From assembly GCA_934047225.1 (NCBI GenBank), contig OW204001.1, forward strand, positions 12,694,201 through 12,758,200: DNA of 64,000 nt, read 5' to 3'. Origin of the DNA: Ypsolopha sequella (Eukaryota; Arthropoda; Insecta; Lepidoptera; Ypsolophidae). Every line of letters starts with the position of its first letter. The first letter of the stretch is position 1. Positions 29,908-42,505 of this stretch are shown piece after piece. The position numbers and the translations under genes were made by a program. The notes under the pieces are model-generated. The model worked only from the letters and a program-made list of their open reading frames with translations. It did no database searches and had not been told where the DNA came from.

Positions 29908-32900
29908 ACCATTTTATTTCTATTCCATGAACACAAACACTATTACCTGTAATATACTTGCCATTGTCTTTAAAAGTGGAAATAATAAACGCAGTGTATA
30001 ACGTACCTCCAGGAGCGATAAGTGAGGTAAATAGAAGCCTACTTTAGCTGCCGTCAGGTAGCCTTATTATACCGACTCATGGTTTAACCTGTCATAATGC
30101 CACGATCGTCGGCTTCAGACAATTCCCTTGGAGCATTCATGCGCATGCGATTCTTGGAAAGTCAAAACGATTGAACGTTAGGGTTACATGTAATCGATTT
30201 TAATGACCAGATATTTTTCAGTGATATAAGTCGTGCAATAATACATTCAGTTATGTTATCATTAAGGGGGTGGTAATTCTACTCAACCGGATTCCGCAGC
30301 ACAGATTTGCATTATCAGTTTTATATATACTATAAATTCTGGTTACACTTACTGATATGGCTTTTTACAGCTTTTTCAGTTATGTATATAGGTACTTATA
30401 AGAAGAGAATAAAATGTTTAGACAAATAATACATTAATAGGCGGTTGCGCTTTGCGTCTGCGGTAGCTTCCTCTTGCACGTTTCCAATGCAGCGCCGGAC
30501 TTAGCTACCTGGGCGTTCTGGGCGAGATATTTCGCCCTTTCTTTCTTTTGCGGGTGCCTCCGCTCGTGTAGTTCAAACGGGTCTCGCAGATGTTATGTGA
30601 GTTTTAAAGGTCTGTTTATTGAGTTATTTTGAAAAGCTTTTTATTTTAATGCAGCGTTTAGAAACTAAAAGTTTCAGGTTAAAGGCCTCTCCCTCTTAAT
30701 GTCCTCGAAGTTCATCTGAACGATTTTTATTTTCAAGCTGTTTATTGATACAACATTCCCCTTCTTTATTATCTGATGGTTGATTCATAACGGCACATGC
30801 TTAGCTTTGGCGCATTAAAACTACGTGACGCCCCACATCCAGATGATTTCTGATATGTACGCTCTTTGACCATGCTGCGGTCACCTGGGATGCCCTTCTC
30901 TATATAGCCAGACTAAAAGAACGTGTAGAAAAGATTATATTATATATATATTATTTTTATGTAGCCTGTAAAGTGTCCCAGTCTTGGGCAAAGGCCTCCC
31001 CTTGCTGATGCCACATATGCGTATAAATTATCCATTATATGGGATTGCTAATATTATATTCATCTGTTAGCTTATTAGTTTGTTCCTTAAAATGATGCAA
31101 TGCAATATGTTTTTCAATATACAACATAAATATAATTCCATGATTTTTTATATTCATTGTTTGTCAAATCAGGGACAGTTCACACATCCTCAACCTAAAT
31201 TCTAACGCTAATTTATATCTCGTGACCGAAGTTTAAATATGAAATTTGTATAAAAGATTTGCGAACAGTTGTAAACAATCCAATCATCACCGTATACATG
31301 AGTATGCAAAGTATCGGTATTTGTTCAAGTAATATCACAATATTGGTCACCCACTCGTGATTCTGATAACTCATAGTTTGACAGACTTGTTTTTTTTTCT
31401 TGTCAATAACCTTGTCAAATAAGTTAACACTCGAAAAATTAATCAGTCAATTTAAACAGTGAAATTATTCATGATTGTTAAACTGATTGATTTTATTTTG
31501 ATACTAGAAATAGAGTAGAAATAAAGCCAAATTTTATAGTTACTTCTGAAAAAAGCTACCCCTCACCTTAACAGCTCGCGGGCGACTGAGGGCCGCGACC
31601 GTGAATATAGGGCGTTTTTCTTGAAATTACATTTTTTTTTCTAAAGTAACTATAATATTCTAATGCAATTTTCTGATCAACCCTTGTAATTCATCTTATC
31701 GAGTAGCAAGTGTTATTTATCTTGGTTAGAAATTTTAACATTTACTACCATCAAAAGTGAGAACGCTGGACCCTGTTTTTAGCCTATATTTTCCTTAATG
31801 TGATATGTTTTTTTTTCGATTAGATATTTGCTTTCTATTTTTATATTATTATTTATTTTTAACATTCCCTTCGCGTGTTTCAAACATTTTATTCCCACCT
31901 TATTTATTTTGAGCATTTCTTTTGCATTTTTCAAACATTTTATTCCCACCCAAAGGTTGTGTGGATGTAAATGCGTGCGATGAGTGATAATTTTGGCAAA
32001 TTATTAATGAACATTTAAATCGTATCATTTTAGCTTGTCAGTTGTCCTATAAAATAAACCTGAACTAGTTAACGCGAATTTTCCGCTTGAATAAAACTAC
32101 TAAAAATAGAACCCTAAAACTCGATCTTGAATTTTATGGCTCTTATATCATTGAGCTCGCAAAATGACCCGACAACTCGAGCTAACCGAATACTTGATGA
32201 TCTGTTTAGTATTCTGTTTGCAGGATTTTGAACAGTGATTACCTTATTACAAGCACTAATAGTATGCTGAACATCTTTGAATTGGTGTCTACCATTTTAG
32301 TTTCGCAAAGGAAATAAGACCTACAATAAATTGATTATTTATCCTTGAACGTATCCAAGATAAGGTTTTACGGGAGGTCCAACAAAAACTAAAAATAAAC
32401 GCTGTCATCAAATTGTAGTATAATTTCAAAGATCATGATTTTTTTATGGTTGACAAACTTCTGTAATGTAAAATGTTACTCTTTCACAAGCATTAACGTA
32501 TGCAAAATATTGCTTTAGAGATCCGGGCCCCTTGTTCCCCCTGGATACGTGTCTGCATTGACAACCTGTCTGAAAACCAGCGCTGTAAACTTCAAGAGAT
32601 ACTCCATTTTGCCAACAAATACGACACTTAAATAATTTATTTTATGATATTAACCAAAACAATTCTTCATTACTAAATAGGTTCATGGACTCCACCTAAA
32701 CCCACTGACCATTTTTTAATTCAACAGATGTTTAATGACTTCATTCAAAACATCCATGATATGTTTGTAAAATTTGAGCTCATGATTGTTCCTTCGTCGT
32801 ATAATCGTAATCATCGTGACATCTCGTTTATTACTGCCGAATTTTTTGCTCTATTCCGCAATAGTCCCCTTTTGTTTCAACAACAAAAATCTCTATCGCT

Positions 32901-34640
32901 CATTATGCGTTTTGTTCCTTAATGACAATAAAGGTCACAGACTTTAATCTAGATAAAACAAATCAACAGAATACTACACCGAAAAAACAGAAATAGTTTT
33001 AAACGTGCCGGTTCAAGGGAACCAGATAGATAACCTTTGTGTGTATCCTTATCGCAGGCTCATCTTTTTTTTTGTATTCCAACTGTATGGTGGTTCCGCG
33101 ACTTTTGTCATTCAAATTAACCGTCTCATAAACTGTTTGTACTTTCTCATTAGCCTCAATTTCGTTTGTTTCATTTGTTACGAGTGCCTTTTATTTTATT
33201 ACAAACGCATTTTGATCCCGCATTGCCTTGAACCGAATTAGTACCACCATCAGTATCGGCGTCTCTAAATACGTACATGTAGTCACAACTGTCTTCTAGA
33301 GAGGCAGGCAGAGAGTTATCTATAGCATTGCTAAGATCTTGACACTTATTTTTCTTCTTATATAACCATCAAGCTACGAGTATCTTTCTATTTATTAACA
33401 TGATCTTGTTTAACAGATTTTAATTTTTTGGGATCTAAATTATCATAATTATTATTCACCATCTGCAATGTAAACAACAACTACGCATTCCCTTGTTTAT
33501 TTATTGATAATGCCGTAAGGCGAAACCGGCTGGACTAATAAAACAGTGATATTGTGAAACAGTACAAGTGTTTTTATCAAGATTATCTAAATTATCATCT
33601 ACTACACGTACATCCGGGTTAGAAATAAGGAAGATATATGACTAAATCATAATTTAAACGTGCCACATACATTTCTAAACCATATTTTCCATAGACAACT
33701 TCGTTACATTTGCTTACAAATTGCATAGAGTTAAACGAGACTCTATCATTATGTCCTATGACCAATTTATGGGTCTTAGCCAGTTATGTATAGCTAATAA
33801 ATGCAGTTTTAATTACTTGTTCAGAGTTAAATATAACCTGTGATTTGTTATCATGTACAATTGTACATACATATGTAAATAAATGTTTGGATTGATGATT
33901 TTAATTATTAAATTACTGCCAAATTATCATATTATGAATTGAGTTCTTTTTAAAAAATAAGGAAGTCAGATTTTAATATCGTCTATTTTTGGTAGTACTA
34001 TTTCAGACACAAAATATAAAATGAACATTTCAGACATACGTTGTCAGAACTCAGAACTCATTAAAAGGTATAATTTTGGACCATTAAAATGTGTGAAAAT
34101 GGACAATAAAATATAAACACTTTTCCTCATTTTTAATTCTCCAAATGTATGTCAAGAGAATCTGGTGTAATCTGAGATGTGATTTTGTTTTATTGTTCAA
34201 GTCTGTGTTTTACTTTTTGAAAGGACATACTGGATAGCCACCAACACATAATTATTTCATAAGAATTTAACAGAGCCGCAATTTTCACAATGATTATCAA
34301 CAATGAAGACAACTTATCTGTGTTATTTTCACTTATTGTCCGTTTTGTAATTTCTTTTTAATGGTTGCGTGGAAAGGTTGAAATAATTCGGTCGGATACG
34401 GCAGTGTTCGAAAATTCTCCGTCAAACTTATCGTTTTGACCGTGACAACCAATAAAAATACAATTGAGTGTTCAAATATGAGATACCAGATATCGCAAAT
34501 ATCTTTCAAGTGATGTATTATCATTTATCACCATTATTACCACTTTTGATACTTGATTCTGAAATGTTATAAGCTTTGTTCGTTTTTCGTTTTCTTCCTT
34601 TGATATTTAGAACAATATGGAACAATCAAGATTTAATAAT
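29908..34640 (+). other. First coding intron of the PKG gene, proximal part
   Basis: The sequence is AT-rich. I see an RTE-type 3' fragment at 30960-31011 (minus: GGAGGCCTTTGCCCAAGACTGG), small GC-richer patches at 30475-30600 and 31560-31615, a Penelope-like string at 33500-33545 and a LINE-like tail at 33840-33895 (TGTAAATAAATGTTTGG). No downstream PKG exon, tRNA or long palindrome was recognised. Short frames at 32728-32922 and 33005-33241 lack protein-like composition. Confidence 0.35.
33500..33570 (+). repeat. Penelope-like terminal motif, degenerate
   Basis: TTGATAATGCCGTAAGGCGAAACCGG has the stem plus GAAAC arrangement of the hammerhead-like motif family (GCC-GTAA-GGC, then GAAAC) but lacks the CTGATGA core. 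A Penelope-like terminal repeat remnant is the likeliest source. Confidence 0.35.
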
Positions 34641-35053
34641 TTAAGGGGCTCCATAATGCTAAACATCAGTTTTGCATTGGTTTCAGTTCCGTCAATATAG
34701 AGGGTAAAAATTTGAAAAAAATATGGCTTGTTTTTTGCTCAATACAATTATTAATTACACTTTATAAATAAACATACTTTCGATCTTCTATTACTTATAT
34801 AACTTTTAAAAAAGCAAAAATTTCAGGAAAAAAGCGATTCAGTTGCTGTGTTTCAAAACCGATTGAAACGAAACCAACACACGCCGATACGAACGAGAAA
34901 AAAACATCTTTATTACATTAATAAATTATGATTAATGTCATAATGTAGCCAGAATTACAAAATAACTGAAGTTTTGCGTGCGCGGCATCTGATAAGAGCA
35001 GGATAGAGAGTTAAACAACAAACGCGGAATTTTAGCATAGTGCAGCCCCTTAA
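34641..35053. mobile_element. TTAA-flanked MITE, family H
   Basis: TTAAGGGGCTCCATAATGCT at the left and AGCATAGTGCAGCCCCTTAA at the right are imperfect inverted ends with TTAA borders, consistent with piggyBac-type duplication. The 413-bp interior is non-coding. No second copy seen in this window. Confidence 0.7.
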
Positions 35054-35484
35054 CATTTTGTATGGAATACAAACAAATCTCACAGCGTTATATCATGCAC
35101 GAACAACGTGGTGTCTATTAAAATGCAGCCACGGCTAATAAATCCAATTGGTTACATATGACTTTCAAACACATGTACCGTACATTATTTTATATATTTA
35201 TTATGATACATTCCTTAGGTCATATTTATTATGTCAGAATATATTATATTTTAATGTAATTAAATACATATCTACTAATTACATTACATATGTATTTTTA
35301 TGTTTTTATAATTCTTATGTTGCATTTGTCTCTTATAGAAGTGGACAAACGTTACAGAGCTTTATTAATTTTGATTCTGACATACCTCTTCTGCTTCTTA
35401 GATGTTGAACGCTTTTAATATGTCACCTCCGTTTTGCAAGGAAGCTTGGTTGGGCTCTAGCTTAACTACTACTAAGAAATATAC

Positions 35485-35911
35485 TTAAGGCGATATGTAA
35501 AAGTTTTAGCGTCCCTGTTACTCCATATGCGAAAAAACCCTCAGTGCGAGAGGGACGGATTCGTGGAAAAGTAGCAAAAAGTTGTTTTTTTATTAATAAA
35601 AACTGTACTAAAGTTGTTATCAAAATTTCGTTTAACCAGGTCCTAGATACCGTCAAAACCCATCTAATAAAATATAATTGCAGTCCATATGTCATTCTTA
35701 ATTGTCAAACCAGGAGAATTGGTGTCGAGAAAGACCTAATTTCAACAACTATTTCTATCGAGCCGAATTTCTCCAATCGCGTTTCTGTTTTAACAGATCC
35801 CTAGAAAAAGATTTCAAAAATAATATATTATTTTATCAAAACAATTATATTATTTACCGACGTAGATATGCAAGTTCTTAAAGTGTCGATTTTTTTTCCG
35901 GAGCGCCTTAA
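35485..35911 (+). mobile_element. TTAA-flanked MITE, family A, diverged copy 3
   Basis: It begins TTAAGGCGATATG and ends GGAGCGCCTTAA. The centre, in reverse sense to 2563-2986, shares TGCGAGAGGGACGGATTCGT, the AAACCCATCTAATAAAATAT stretch and TTTCAACAACTATTTCTATC. Both TTAA borders are intact. Confidence 0.6.
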
Positions 35912-36307
35912 GCATAAGTGTTAGTAAGTAAACCTGAAACCATTCTTAATGCACCAGACGTATCTTATACCAGTTAAAGCTTTCTGACATTTACTATACT
36001 AAAAATACATCAGAAGGCAGTCAGCTGTCACATGTATGCGCAGCCGCAGCATGTCATCTACCAGAGTTCATACAAAAGTAGTTGGAGCCGCTTATGATAA
36101 AGAAACTAGAACTAGCTTGATCATTTCTAGATCTGGCTGTTTCTTACGCTAAGTAGATACTTGGCGGACTATTTTAGGTAATAAAGATTGGTTAATGTTT
36201 ACTTTTTTCAGTTCATTCAGTCAACAAAATACGATTTAGATCCAAAACTTTATCTAATGAATTATGGATTATACGTTATTTAAAGCGTGACTAGAAACAA
36301 ACTGTAT

Positions 36308-36434
36308 TACTACAAAACGGTATTTAACTTTAGACAGTGTTTAAATCTGTTGCTGTCACTCTTTTACAATATGAGAGAAAAGGTGACAACGACAGATTTA
36401 AACATTGTCTAAAGTTAAACACCGTTTTGTAGTA
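36308..36434. mobile_element. Near-perfect palindromic MITE
   Basis: TACTACAAAACGGTATTTAA (36308) pairs with TTAAACACCGTTTTGTAGTA (to 36434). The stem is close to 58 bp, with a loop near 10 bases and few mismatches. No relative seen in the window. Confidence 0.75.
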
Positions 36435-36742
36435 ACACCGAAGATAATTAATTATAATTATATAGATCTGCTTTTCATACAAATACACATTTGAAGGAAA
36501 ATGCTGATGTTTATTCTAAACAATCGAAATCAGTCCCAGTAGTATCCTTTTCAATCAGTTTATCAGTGGAATCCAGTTCAAGTGTTCATTTTATCTCCAA
36601 AGGCAAGGCGAAAAGGAAAATTTTCATAACAAATCCTTGAAACGTTAGAATTGTTATTAACTACTACAAAATCATAATAAGTAGAGCCCTTAACTACTAA
36701 CCATTCAAGGATAATAAGGACATATTAGGTGAAGTCTAATAC

Positions 36743-36890
36743 AGTGCTACAATGATCTTATGACGCGTGGATTTGTTGTGTCCGAAATCGGAACTAACGC
36801 CACTACCATACTTCTTGTTTCACAGCTGCGCCCCCCTGTCACTGTCATCCAATCCAGATCCTTGTAGGATTAAGTGCTGTCAAAACAAAA
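36743..36890. mobile_element. Small MITE, family G, copy 2
   Basis: CAGTGCTACAATGATCTTAT ... GACGCGTGGATTTG ... CAGATCCTTGTAGGATTA is the reverse sense of 27598-27726, with a diverged right end. Confidence 0.55.
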
Positions 36891-37295
36891 TTTTCTTCAT
36901 TGCAAGCTACAGAAGCTAAATTACTTTGAAAAAAATGTAGTTTTGACTTATGTAATCTCCGAAGATGAATTGTTACTTTTACACTTTGTATCTAAACTCC
37001 AAAATGTTGAAATCGTTTGAACTTAACAGGATTTTTTGCATCAGGATCATTTTGATTACAGGATCAGTCTTTTACAAGATTTTTCCAATTTTGAGCTTTT
37101 AATATTAGAATAGCATTAAATTGCCACGGCTGAAATACTAAAATAAATAATGTGTGTATTTTGGTTCATTGAGAACAGTCTTCAGAACTACAAAGATGAA
37201 AAAAATATTTTATGTAGCCAAAAAAAAATTTGTATTGGATAGCTTAATTTTTTTCAAGTGATTTAAGCAAGAACTTAAGACGTTACTAAATTGCT

Positions 37296-37533
37296 AGGGG
37301 GCGTCCATACATCACGTCATTTTTGCCGATTTTCAATCCCCTAACCCCCCTCTCAAAAAACTGATGTCATTTATTAAGGTACTACAAAATCAATATTGTT
37401 GTTTAATCAATGTTTTTTTCTTTTGCCAGGACCCCTCATTATTGTCATCTATGCTCATCATCATGATATTACCGTCATCCGCAGACCAGCTCCCCCCCTA
37501 ATTTCAAATGACGTAATATATGGACGGCCCCTA
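37296..37533. mobile_element. MITE with GGACGGCCCC-type ends, family I
   Basis: CTAGGGGGCGTCCATACATC and ATATATGGACGGCCCCTAG form inverted ends, each adjoining a TGACGT/ACGTCA block. I recognise these ends from many insect genomes. A related, G-rich copy is at 43545-43890. Confidence 0.65.
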
Positions 37534-37689
37534 GTGTGATGGATGACTTCAAAAATATAACTGGTATTAAATAATCATGAAGTATGAGATGGTATGAGAT
37601 CTCATATGGTATGAGAACATGGGAGTACATGCTTCCTTTAATACTAAATGAAATATAATGAAATATAAATATAATTTTATGTACCTATA

Positions 37690-37770
37690 TGTTGCTTTTC
37701 CATGTCTTCTTTTTGTCCTCAAATAAATTTCTTTCTTTCTATCTTTCTCTTTCTTTCTAAATACCTACCC
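37690..37770 (+). mobile_element. LINE 3' tail with tandem TTTC
   Basis: TGTCCTCAAATAAATTTCTTTC then repeated CTTT/ATCT units look like the polyadenylation signal and tandem tail of a non-LTR element. Confidence 0.4.
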
Positions 37771-37791
37771 ATAGGTACATTAGATAGACTT

Positions 37792-37914
37792 AGGGCCGAT
37801 TTTTCAATTGACAGATAAAATTTATTCATATGGATAAACTAAGTTGGTTTCACTATAACACCTTTTGTTTTATGAAATCGATCTAGTTTATAATCGATAT
37901 AATCGGCCCTAAAA
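37792..37914. mobile_element. MITE with AGGGCCGAT ends
   Basis: TTAGGGCCGATTTTTCAATT at the left and GATATAATCGGCCCTAA at the right are inverted ends of a 120-bp element. Termini of this kind are frequent in insect MITEs. Confidence 0.6.
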
Positions 37915-38387
37915 AACTTAAATAATAAAAAGCGAAAAAGTGCCATAAAGCTTTATTTCGTGATGTTATGTACTCGTAGCATACTATAAGTTAGAATAGT
38001 TTAGTTAGTTTAGCATAAAGTTTGCGATCTCGCCATACCGCGCATAAACCATGTGGTTTTAGTCGGATGGCTTTAAATTCTGAAAAATGTATTTAATTTG
38101 CAACCATGAAAAAAAAACTAAAATAAAAAACAAAGCATAAAGTATAAAGGAGTTTACAATATAATAGTATTTTATTTATTTTCAAAATATCTTATACACA
38201 CAATGTAAAAGAAAAATAAAAGTATTATTTAAGCAGATCTAAATACAAAGATTAAACCTGTTACATTTTAAATTATTGGATCGGAAACAAAATGGCTGAA
38301 GACTCGACATGTACCTATTTTTTTATTTTGTTTTTATTGCGGACTTCGTACAATTAATGTGGCCATGTCACCCACCATGTACCTATT

Positions 38388-38425
38388 AAGCATACTAGTC
38401 AATACTGTTATTGACTAGTATGCTA
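38388..38425. repeat. Perfect short hairpin
   Basis: AGCATACTAGTCAATA and TATTGACTAGTATGCT pair perfectly across a 4-base loop (CTGT). It could act as an intrinsic hairpin in the PKG pre-mRNA or be a relic of a DNA element. It has no T-run of a bacterial-type terminator. Confidence 0.7.
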
Positions 38426-38898
38426 TTTTCATTCAGTTTAAGCCAAAGATTGGAACGAAATAAATTAAAACACACGTGTTAAAAAAAAGCTTATATTCTT
38501 CATAGGTCCCAAACCTCACAGTATTTTAACTTTTTTCTTCTTTGAATGATCATTTGCAATTGATTCATTTTGAACTACACATCTGAGTCGGTTATACCGA
38601 CTTCTCCTTTTAAGTTAACATTAGTACGATAAATGGCACAATTCTAGCACCATTTACTGGTATCGTAAAAATAATGTCATTCCATTCCCTTTCTCAGTGG
38701 TATCGGTGGACTTACTCCTAATTGATTTGAGGCACTTTAATAATTCTTGAAACATGTTGTTTTACTTTAATATCTGCGTAGTATTTTTTGGTGAATACTT
38801 TGTTTCTTGTTATGTATATAGGAACAGGAATTTGTTTACGAAACGAAACAAGTTGGTAAGAAAAACAAGCTTTACCGAGAGATGTGTTTAGGTTAATA

Positions 38899-39252
38899 GT
38901 AGTTTATGTTACAAGGGCGAAAAGGAATAAATTACGAGGACGATTTAAAACACGAGCGTAGCGAGTATCATATGTATCATATTACGTTTTTCAATGCATA
39001 GTGTGAGGAAATAAAACAAATATAATCTTTTAACTTCAAATTATGATTGGCTCAGAAGGACTGTATCCAGAGCCGATAAACAGCGGAAAAAAAAAGTATA
39101 ACATTTATGGTACACAGGAAAGGCTGCAGATTAGCCAACCATTGTAAAAAAATAAAAATAAATAAATAATAAATTCCTAGGGCAAAATAATCGACTTTCT
39201 GTTCGGTTTTGATGCATAAAAAGTGGGCCTTTACGAGCACTTGCATTGAAAA
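38899..39252 (+). repeat. 380-bp dispersed repeat, copy 2
   Basis: Same orientation as 4615-4996 and similar over nearly its length, with one short block missing (the second half of the ACACGAGCG palindrome and the CTCTTACGCCC stretch). No coding sequence. Confidence 0.65.
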
Positions 39253-39549
39253 ATATATTTAGTTATTCGAAAAGAATCAACATTAGTTTAGGATTTGTAT
39301 CTAGATCATGGTACAACTGTTCAAGAGATTTTTTTATTTTTGACTTTTGACACACATATCGAGAATCATACAACATTTTGCTCAAAATGCTAAAGAACAG
39401 TATGTTGCTTTTAAAAATAAGCTCTTTTTGAGTAGCCTAGCAGATCAATTCAATAATAGTATACTAGTGGACGCCCCGCAGCATGGTTCGCTTGGATCCT
39501 ATTTCCCCTGATCCCGTTGTAATGTCCTCGGATGTCTATCTACGTCATA

Positions 39550-39600
39550 CAAGAAAATGAAATGAAAATATTGAAATGAAATGAACTATACATATTTATT
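39550..39600 (-). mobile_element. LINE or SINE tail
   Basis: AAAATGAAATGAAAATATTG ... AATGAAATGAAC is the minus-strand image of a TTTCATTTCATT tandem tail. The preceding GC-richer 39475-39540 may be a flank or another repeat. Confidence 0.35.
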
Positions 39601-39859
39601 TATGTAATGTAGGTCAGGTTTAATATAAAATAATAATAAAAAAAAATACTTAAACTGAATATAAATAATATAAACAATTATTAAAAATTGTTTGGCTTAC
39701 TTGGATGTAATAAAATTATAGACTTACAAAAATCAAAATATAGGAATAAATACAATTAATGTGAGGCAATAAATACAACACAGTTGATATATAAATAAAT
39801 TTATACAAATACGTCAAATAAATAAATATTATGTCTCTCCACCCATTCGATTATTCGAG

Positions 39860-40290
39860 TATTCACGTGTAACAGAAATGTCGAGTCATATTTGAACAGC
39901 TTATTCAGTAAATAGTATAGAACTTTTTTTTTTATTTTTTTTTATTTGTTTCTATAATAATACTTAATACATTTTATAAAGTTTTACAATGATCGCCAAA
40001 CTGCAAAACAGTTTGTTGGCGAAGCGCTTATATAATTCCGGGTATTTACTTATGTCTACCTAATGTATCTACTAATACAGCAAAATCGCAATTCACAATC
40101 TACGAGTACCATTTATCTATCTGTTTATACCTTGTTTATTATTTTAATTTTAACAATATACTTTTGAGTTTTGGTTTAATGGTGCTAATTTTTAATTTGT
40201 TTTGATCCAGCAAGAGAGGGTAGCTGTTACATAACTTCGGAGTCAAGTACTGTCTAGTTCTTTCCCCGTAATGATATGGAACCAACCCTG
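39860..40290 (-). mobile_element. LINE 3' end inserted in a foldback remnant
   Basis: Left, 39866-39922 (GTAACAGAAATGTCGAG ... TTATTCAGTAAATAG) matches the inner arm of the palindrome at 7765-8135, and right, near 40280, CCAACCCTGAAATCCC matches its centre. Between them, from a T-rich run at 39925 to about 40262, lies a minus-strand insert. It ends with codons for LTPKLCNSYPLLLDQNKLK ending ...LLKLK-stop, of the kind closing LINE ORF2 proteins. The insert is therefore a truncated LINE copy with a poly(A) tail. Confidence 0.5.
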
Positions 40291-40469
40291 AAATCCCAAA
40301 CAAAAAATCTGCCCTTCCTTAAATATCGATAAAGCTCGACCGGTCGGCCGCGCCTTAGACCAAATTGGTGACATACTGAAAAAGGGTAAAATCAAAGGTA
40401 CCTGTAATAGAAAAGCTTGTATAATTAGATTAGTGGGTGTAGAACAGGCGAAACAGGTGTGTCGGGAAC

Positions 40470-40976
40470 TTAAGAGGATGGCATACCCTAGCAACTTTTT
40501 TTATTACCCGTCTTTAGTCTAGTGGCAAAGACCTTATTTGCTTTTTATAGAGGTGATTATATGTTGGCTCTTTGGCCTCTTGTTCTTGGACGCGTAATAT
40601 TATTGATCAGATCACCCAACGAAACAACAAATTGGTGTGTTTTTAGCTAATACTAAAATATTTTGTAGGGAAAAAATATTGGATTTAGGTAACATCCCTT
40701 CATATTTCTATTGCCTATTTTGTAAAAAAAAATCAAGCTGATCTCTTAACAGTTGTTATTGTTGAAACGAACGTTTGAAAACAAAAAAAATGAGGGTGGA
40801 CATTTTTTTTTTTGACAAAGGTATAAATCTTAAAACATTGTTTATAGGTGGAATCCCTAGATAAAAGATAGATAAATCAAATATATTTTCTTCAATATGA
40901 GAAGAGACCTAGTTTCTTCCAATGAACCCTTCAAAACCTGGTGTTGTTGATGTTTTAGCGTCAGGTGTCCCGTTAA
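40470..40976 (+). mobile_element. TTAA-flanked MITE, family B, copy 3
   Basis: TTAAGAGGATGGCATACCCT to GTCAGGTGTCCCGTTAA, both borders TTAA. It is full length and aligns with copy 4 (54749-55256) over most of its length. The two copies share the right-hand AAAAGTATAAATCTT-type stretch. Confidence 0.7.
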
Positions 40977-40999
40977 TAGATGGAAATCTGTGGTCTTAG

Positions 41000-42390
41000 C
41001 CTGCCCCTCTGGGAGATAAGTGTGAGTAGATATCCAATGTATGCATGTATGTATGTAGATGTACGTCTACATCTCGTACTACAAAGATCGTCAATCTGTT
41101 TAAACGACCTTGTGGTACAATACCTCAAGTGACCTCTATTTTGGGACACAGTCACAATGAGGTTGTATTTAATTGTACAGTCATCGTAAATTTCAGGAGG
41201 GGGGAGTACCATAAGGGCTATAACTTTTCGAAAACCAACAGCACAATGCAACTACGTAAGCCGATAGCGGATATTTTGCAATATCAAGATCGGCTATCCC
41301 TTGCAGATGTCATTGGCTGTACTGACATGTGAATACAGGTTGGCCAACATCACCAGACTTGGCCTATTGTGATTAAACTTCTTATTCACATAGTGCTCTT
41401 TGTCAACTTGCTCCTTCATGTGTCATTGATTGATTGTCAAGAAGAGAAAGTGGGGCCAAATCTTGGTTGATCCAGCGATGATGAGGTCAATTAAATGGCG
41501 TAAAAAGTTTTATTCTGTAACTAGCCTTTTTGTCATTTATGCTTTTAAATTGTCGTTACTGGTAATTGTGTTCATTAATTATAACATAAAATTTTAAAAG
41601 TCAAAGCCCAAATTTATATTACAAATATGGGGCCAATTTTTCAATATCTCCGATATTAATTACACAGTACTACTAAAACACAATCTAGGTTGTGAAAGTT
41701 ACTAAAGAAGAATTGGCTGAAAATTATTTGATCTACTCATATTTCTATCTATACGTCAAATTTTTACAGCTGTATGATTTCATTATATGTGAACTAACAA
41801 TATATAGTGTTTTTTTTTAATTATATACATTAATTAATAGAGGCAAGATATATTTCAAGTCCTCTTGGACTCGGCATCAGTTGCATTGAACTAACAAAGA
41901 TAATAAAATAAATAATAATGAAATGTTTTGGCCCCACCATTAAAACCACAAGCTTTATGTTTATGAAATATTGATAGAAACAAAAATGTATTCAAAAGAA
42001 ATTCGATAAAAAAGTTACAAACGTAAAGATAATTACGGTAGCCTACTTAAAATAAAGTAATCTTTTATCAATAAATTTACTAATCACAATAATGCCATTT
42101 ATTGGATCAAAAGTGATTGCCGATGGATATATATTTTTAAATTACTTAATCTTGATACAGAAATTCTGTGATTGGGAGCAAATCAATTTTTACCATCTTT
42201 CAAACAAGATTCCGACTACTGCTTTATGAAATTAGATCTTAAATTAAATTAATATAGTGACCACTGTTGACCCACTTTTTAGATGCATGCAGTTAAATAT
42301 TAAAATTTCAAAACATAATAAATTGCCATGAATCATCGTTTAAAAGTGCAGCCACTGGGTCTAAATGTGCAACAAACTCACAAACTCGCC
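41000..42390. other. No gene recognised
   Basis: The interval is AT-rich intron. The two overlapping frames near 41045-41332 on opposite strands lack recognisable motifs, so I do not call them. A small palindromic ATGTAGATGTACGTCTACAT sits near 41055. Confidence 0.3.
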
Positions 42391-42394
42391 TACG

Positions 42395-42505
42395 TGTTTT
42401 TACCGGAAGCTGGGCGTAATCGTCGCAGTGAACTGACCACTTCCGCTCTGCGCGTGCGCTGAGGCGGGCCCTGAAGACCTTGCTCCGTCTCTGTCTAGGA
42501 GATTT
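42395..42505. promoter_or_regulatory. GC- and CpG-rich patch, possible alternative promoter
   Basis: Within the AT-rich intron this patch reads ACCGGAAGCTGGGCGTAATC ... CCACTTCCGCTCTGCGCGTG. It contains ETS-like (CCGGAAG and CACTTCCG) sites and an NRF1-like GCGCGTGCGC. No other repeat in the window matches it. Such clustering is typical of a housekeeping-type promoter or an unannotated 5' exon. Evidence is composition and motif only. Confidence 0.3.

Noticed and set aside
38388..38425. Hairpin considered as a transcription terminator or microRNA precursor
   Set aside because: Too short for a typical miRNA precursor, and no T-run; it is left as a plain hairpin.
41045..41332. 95-codon plus-strand frame, with an overlapping 92-codon minus frame
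   Set aside because: No family resemblance, simple-sequence start (ATGTATGTATG), and both strands open by chance.
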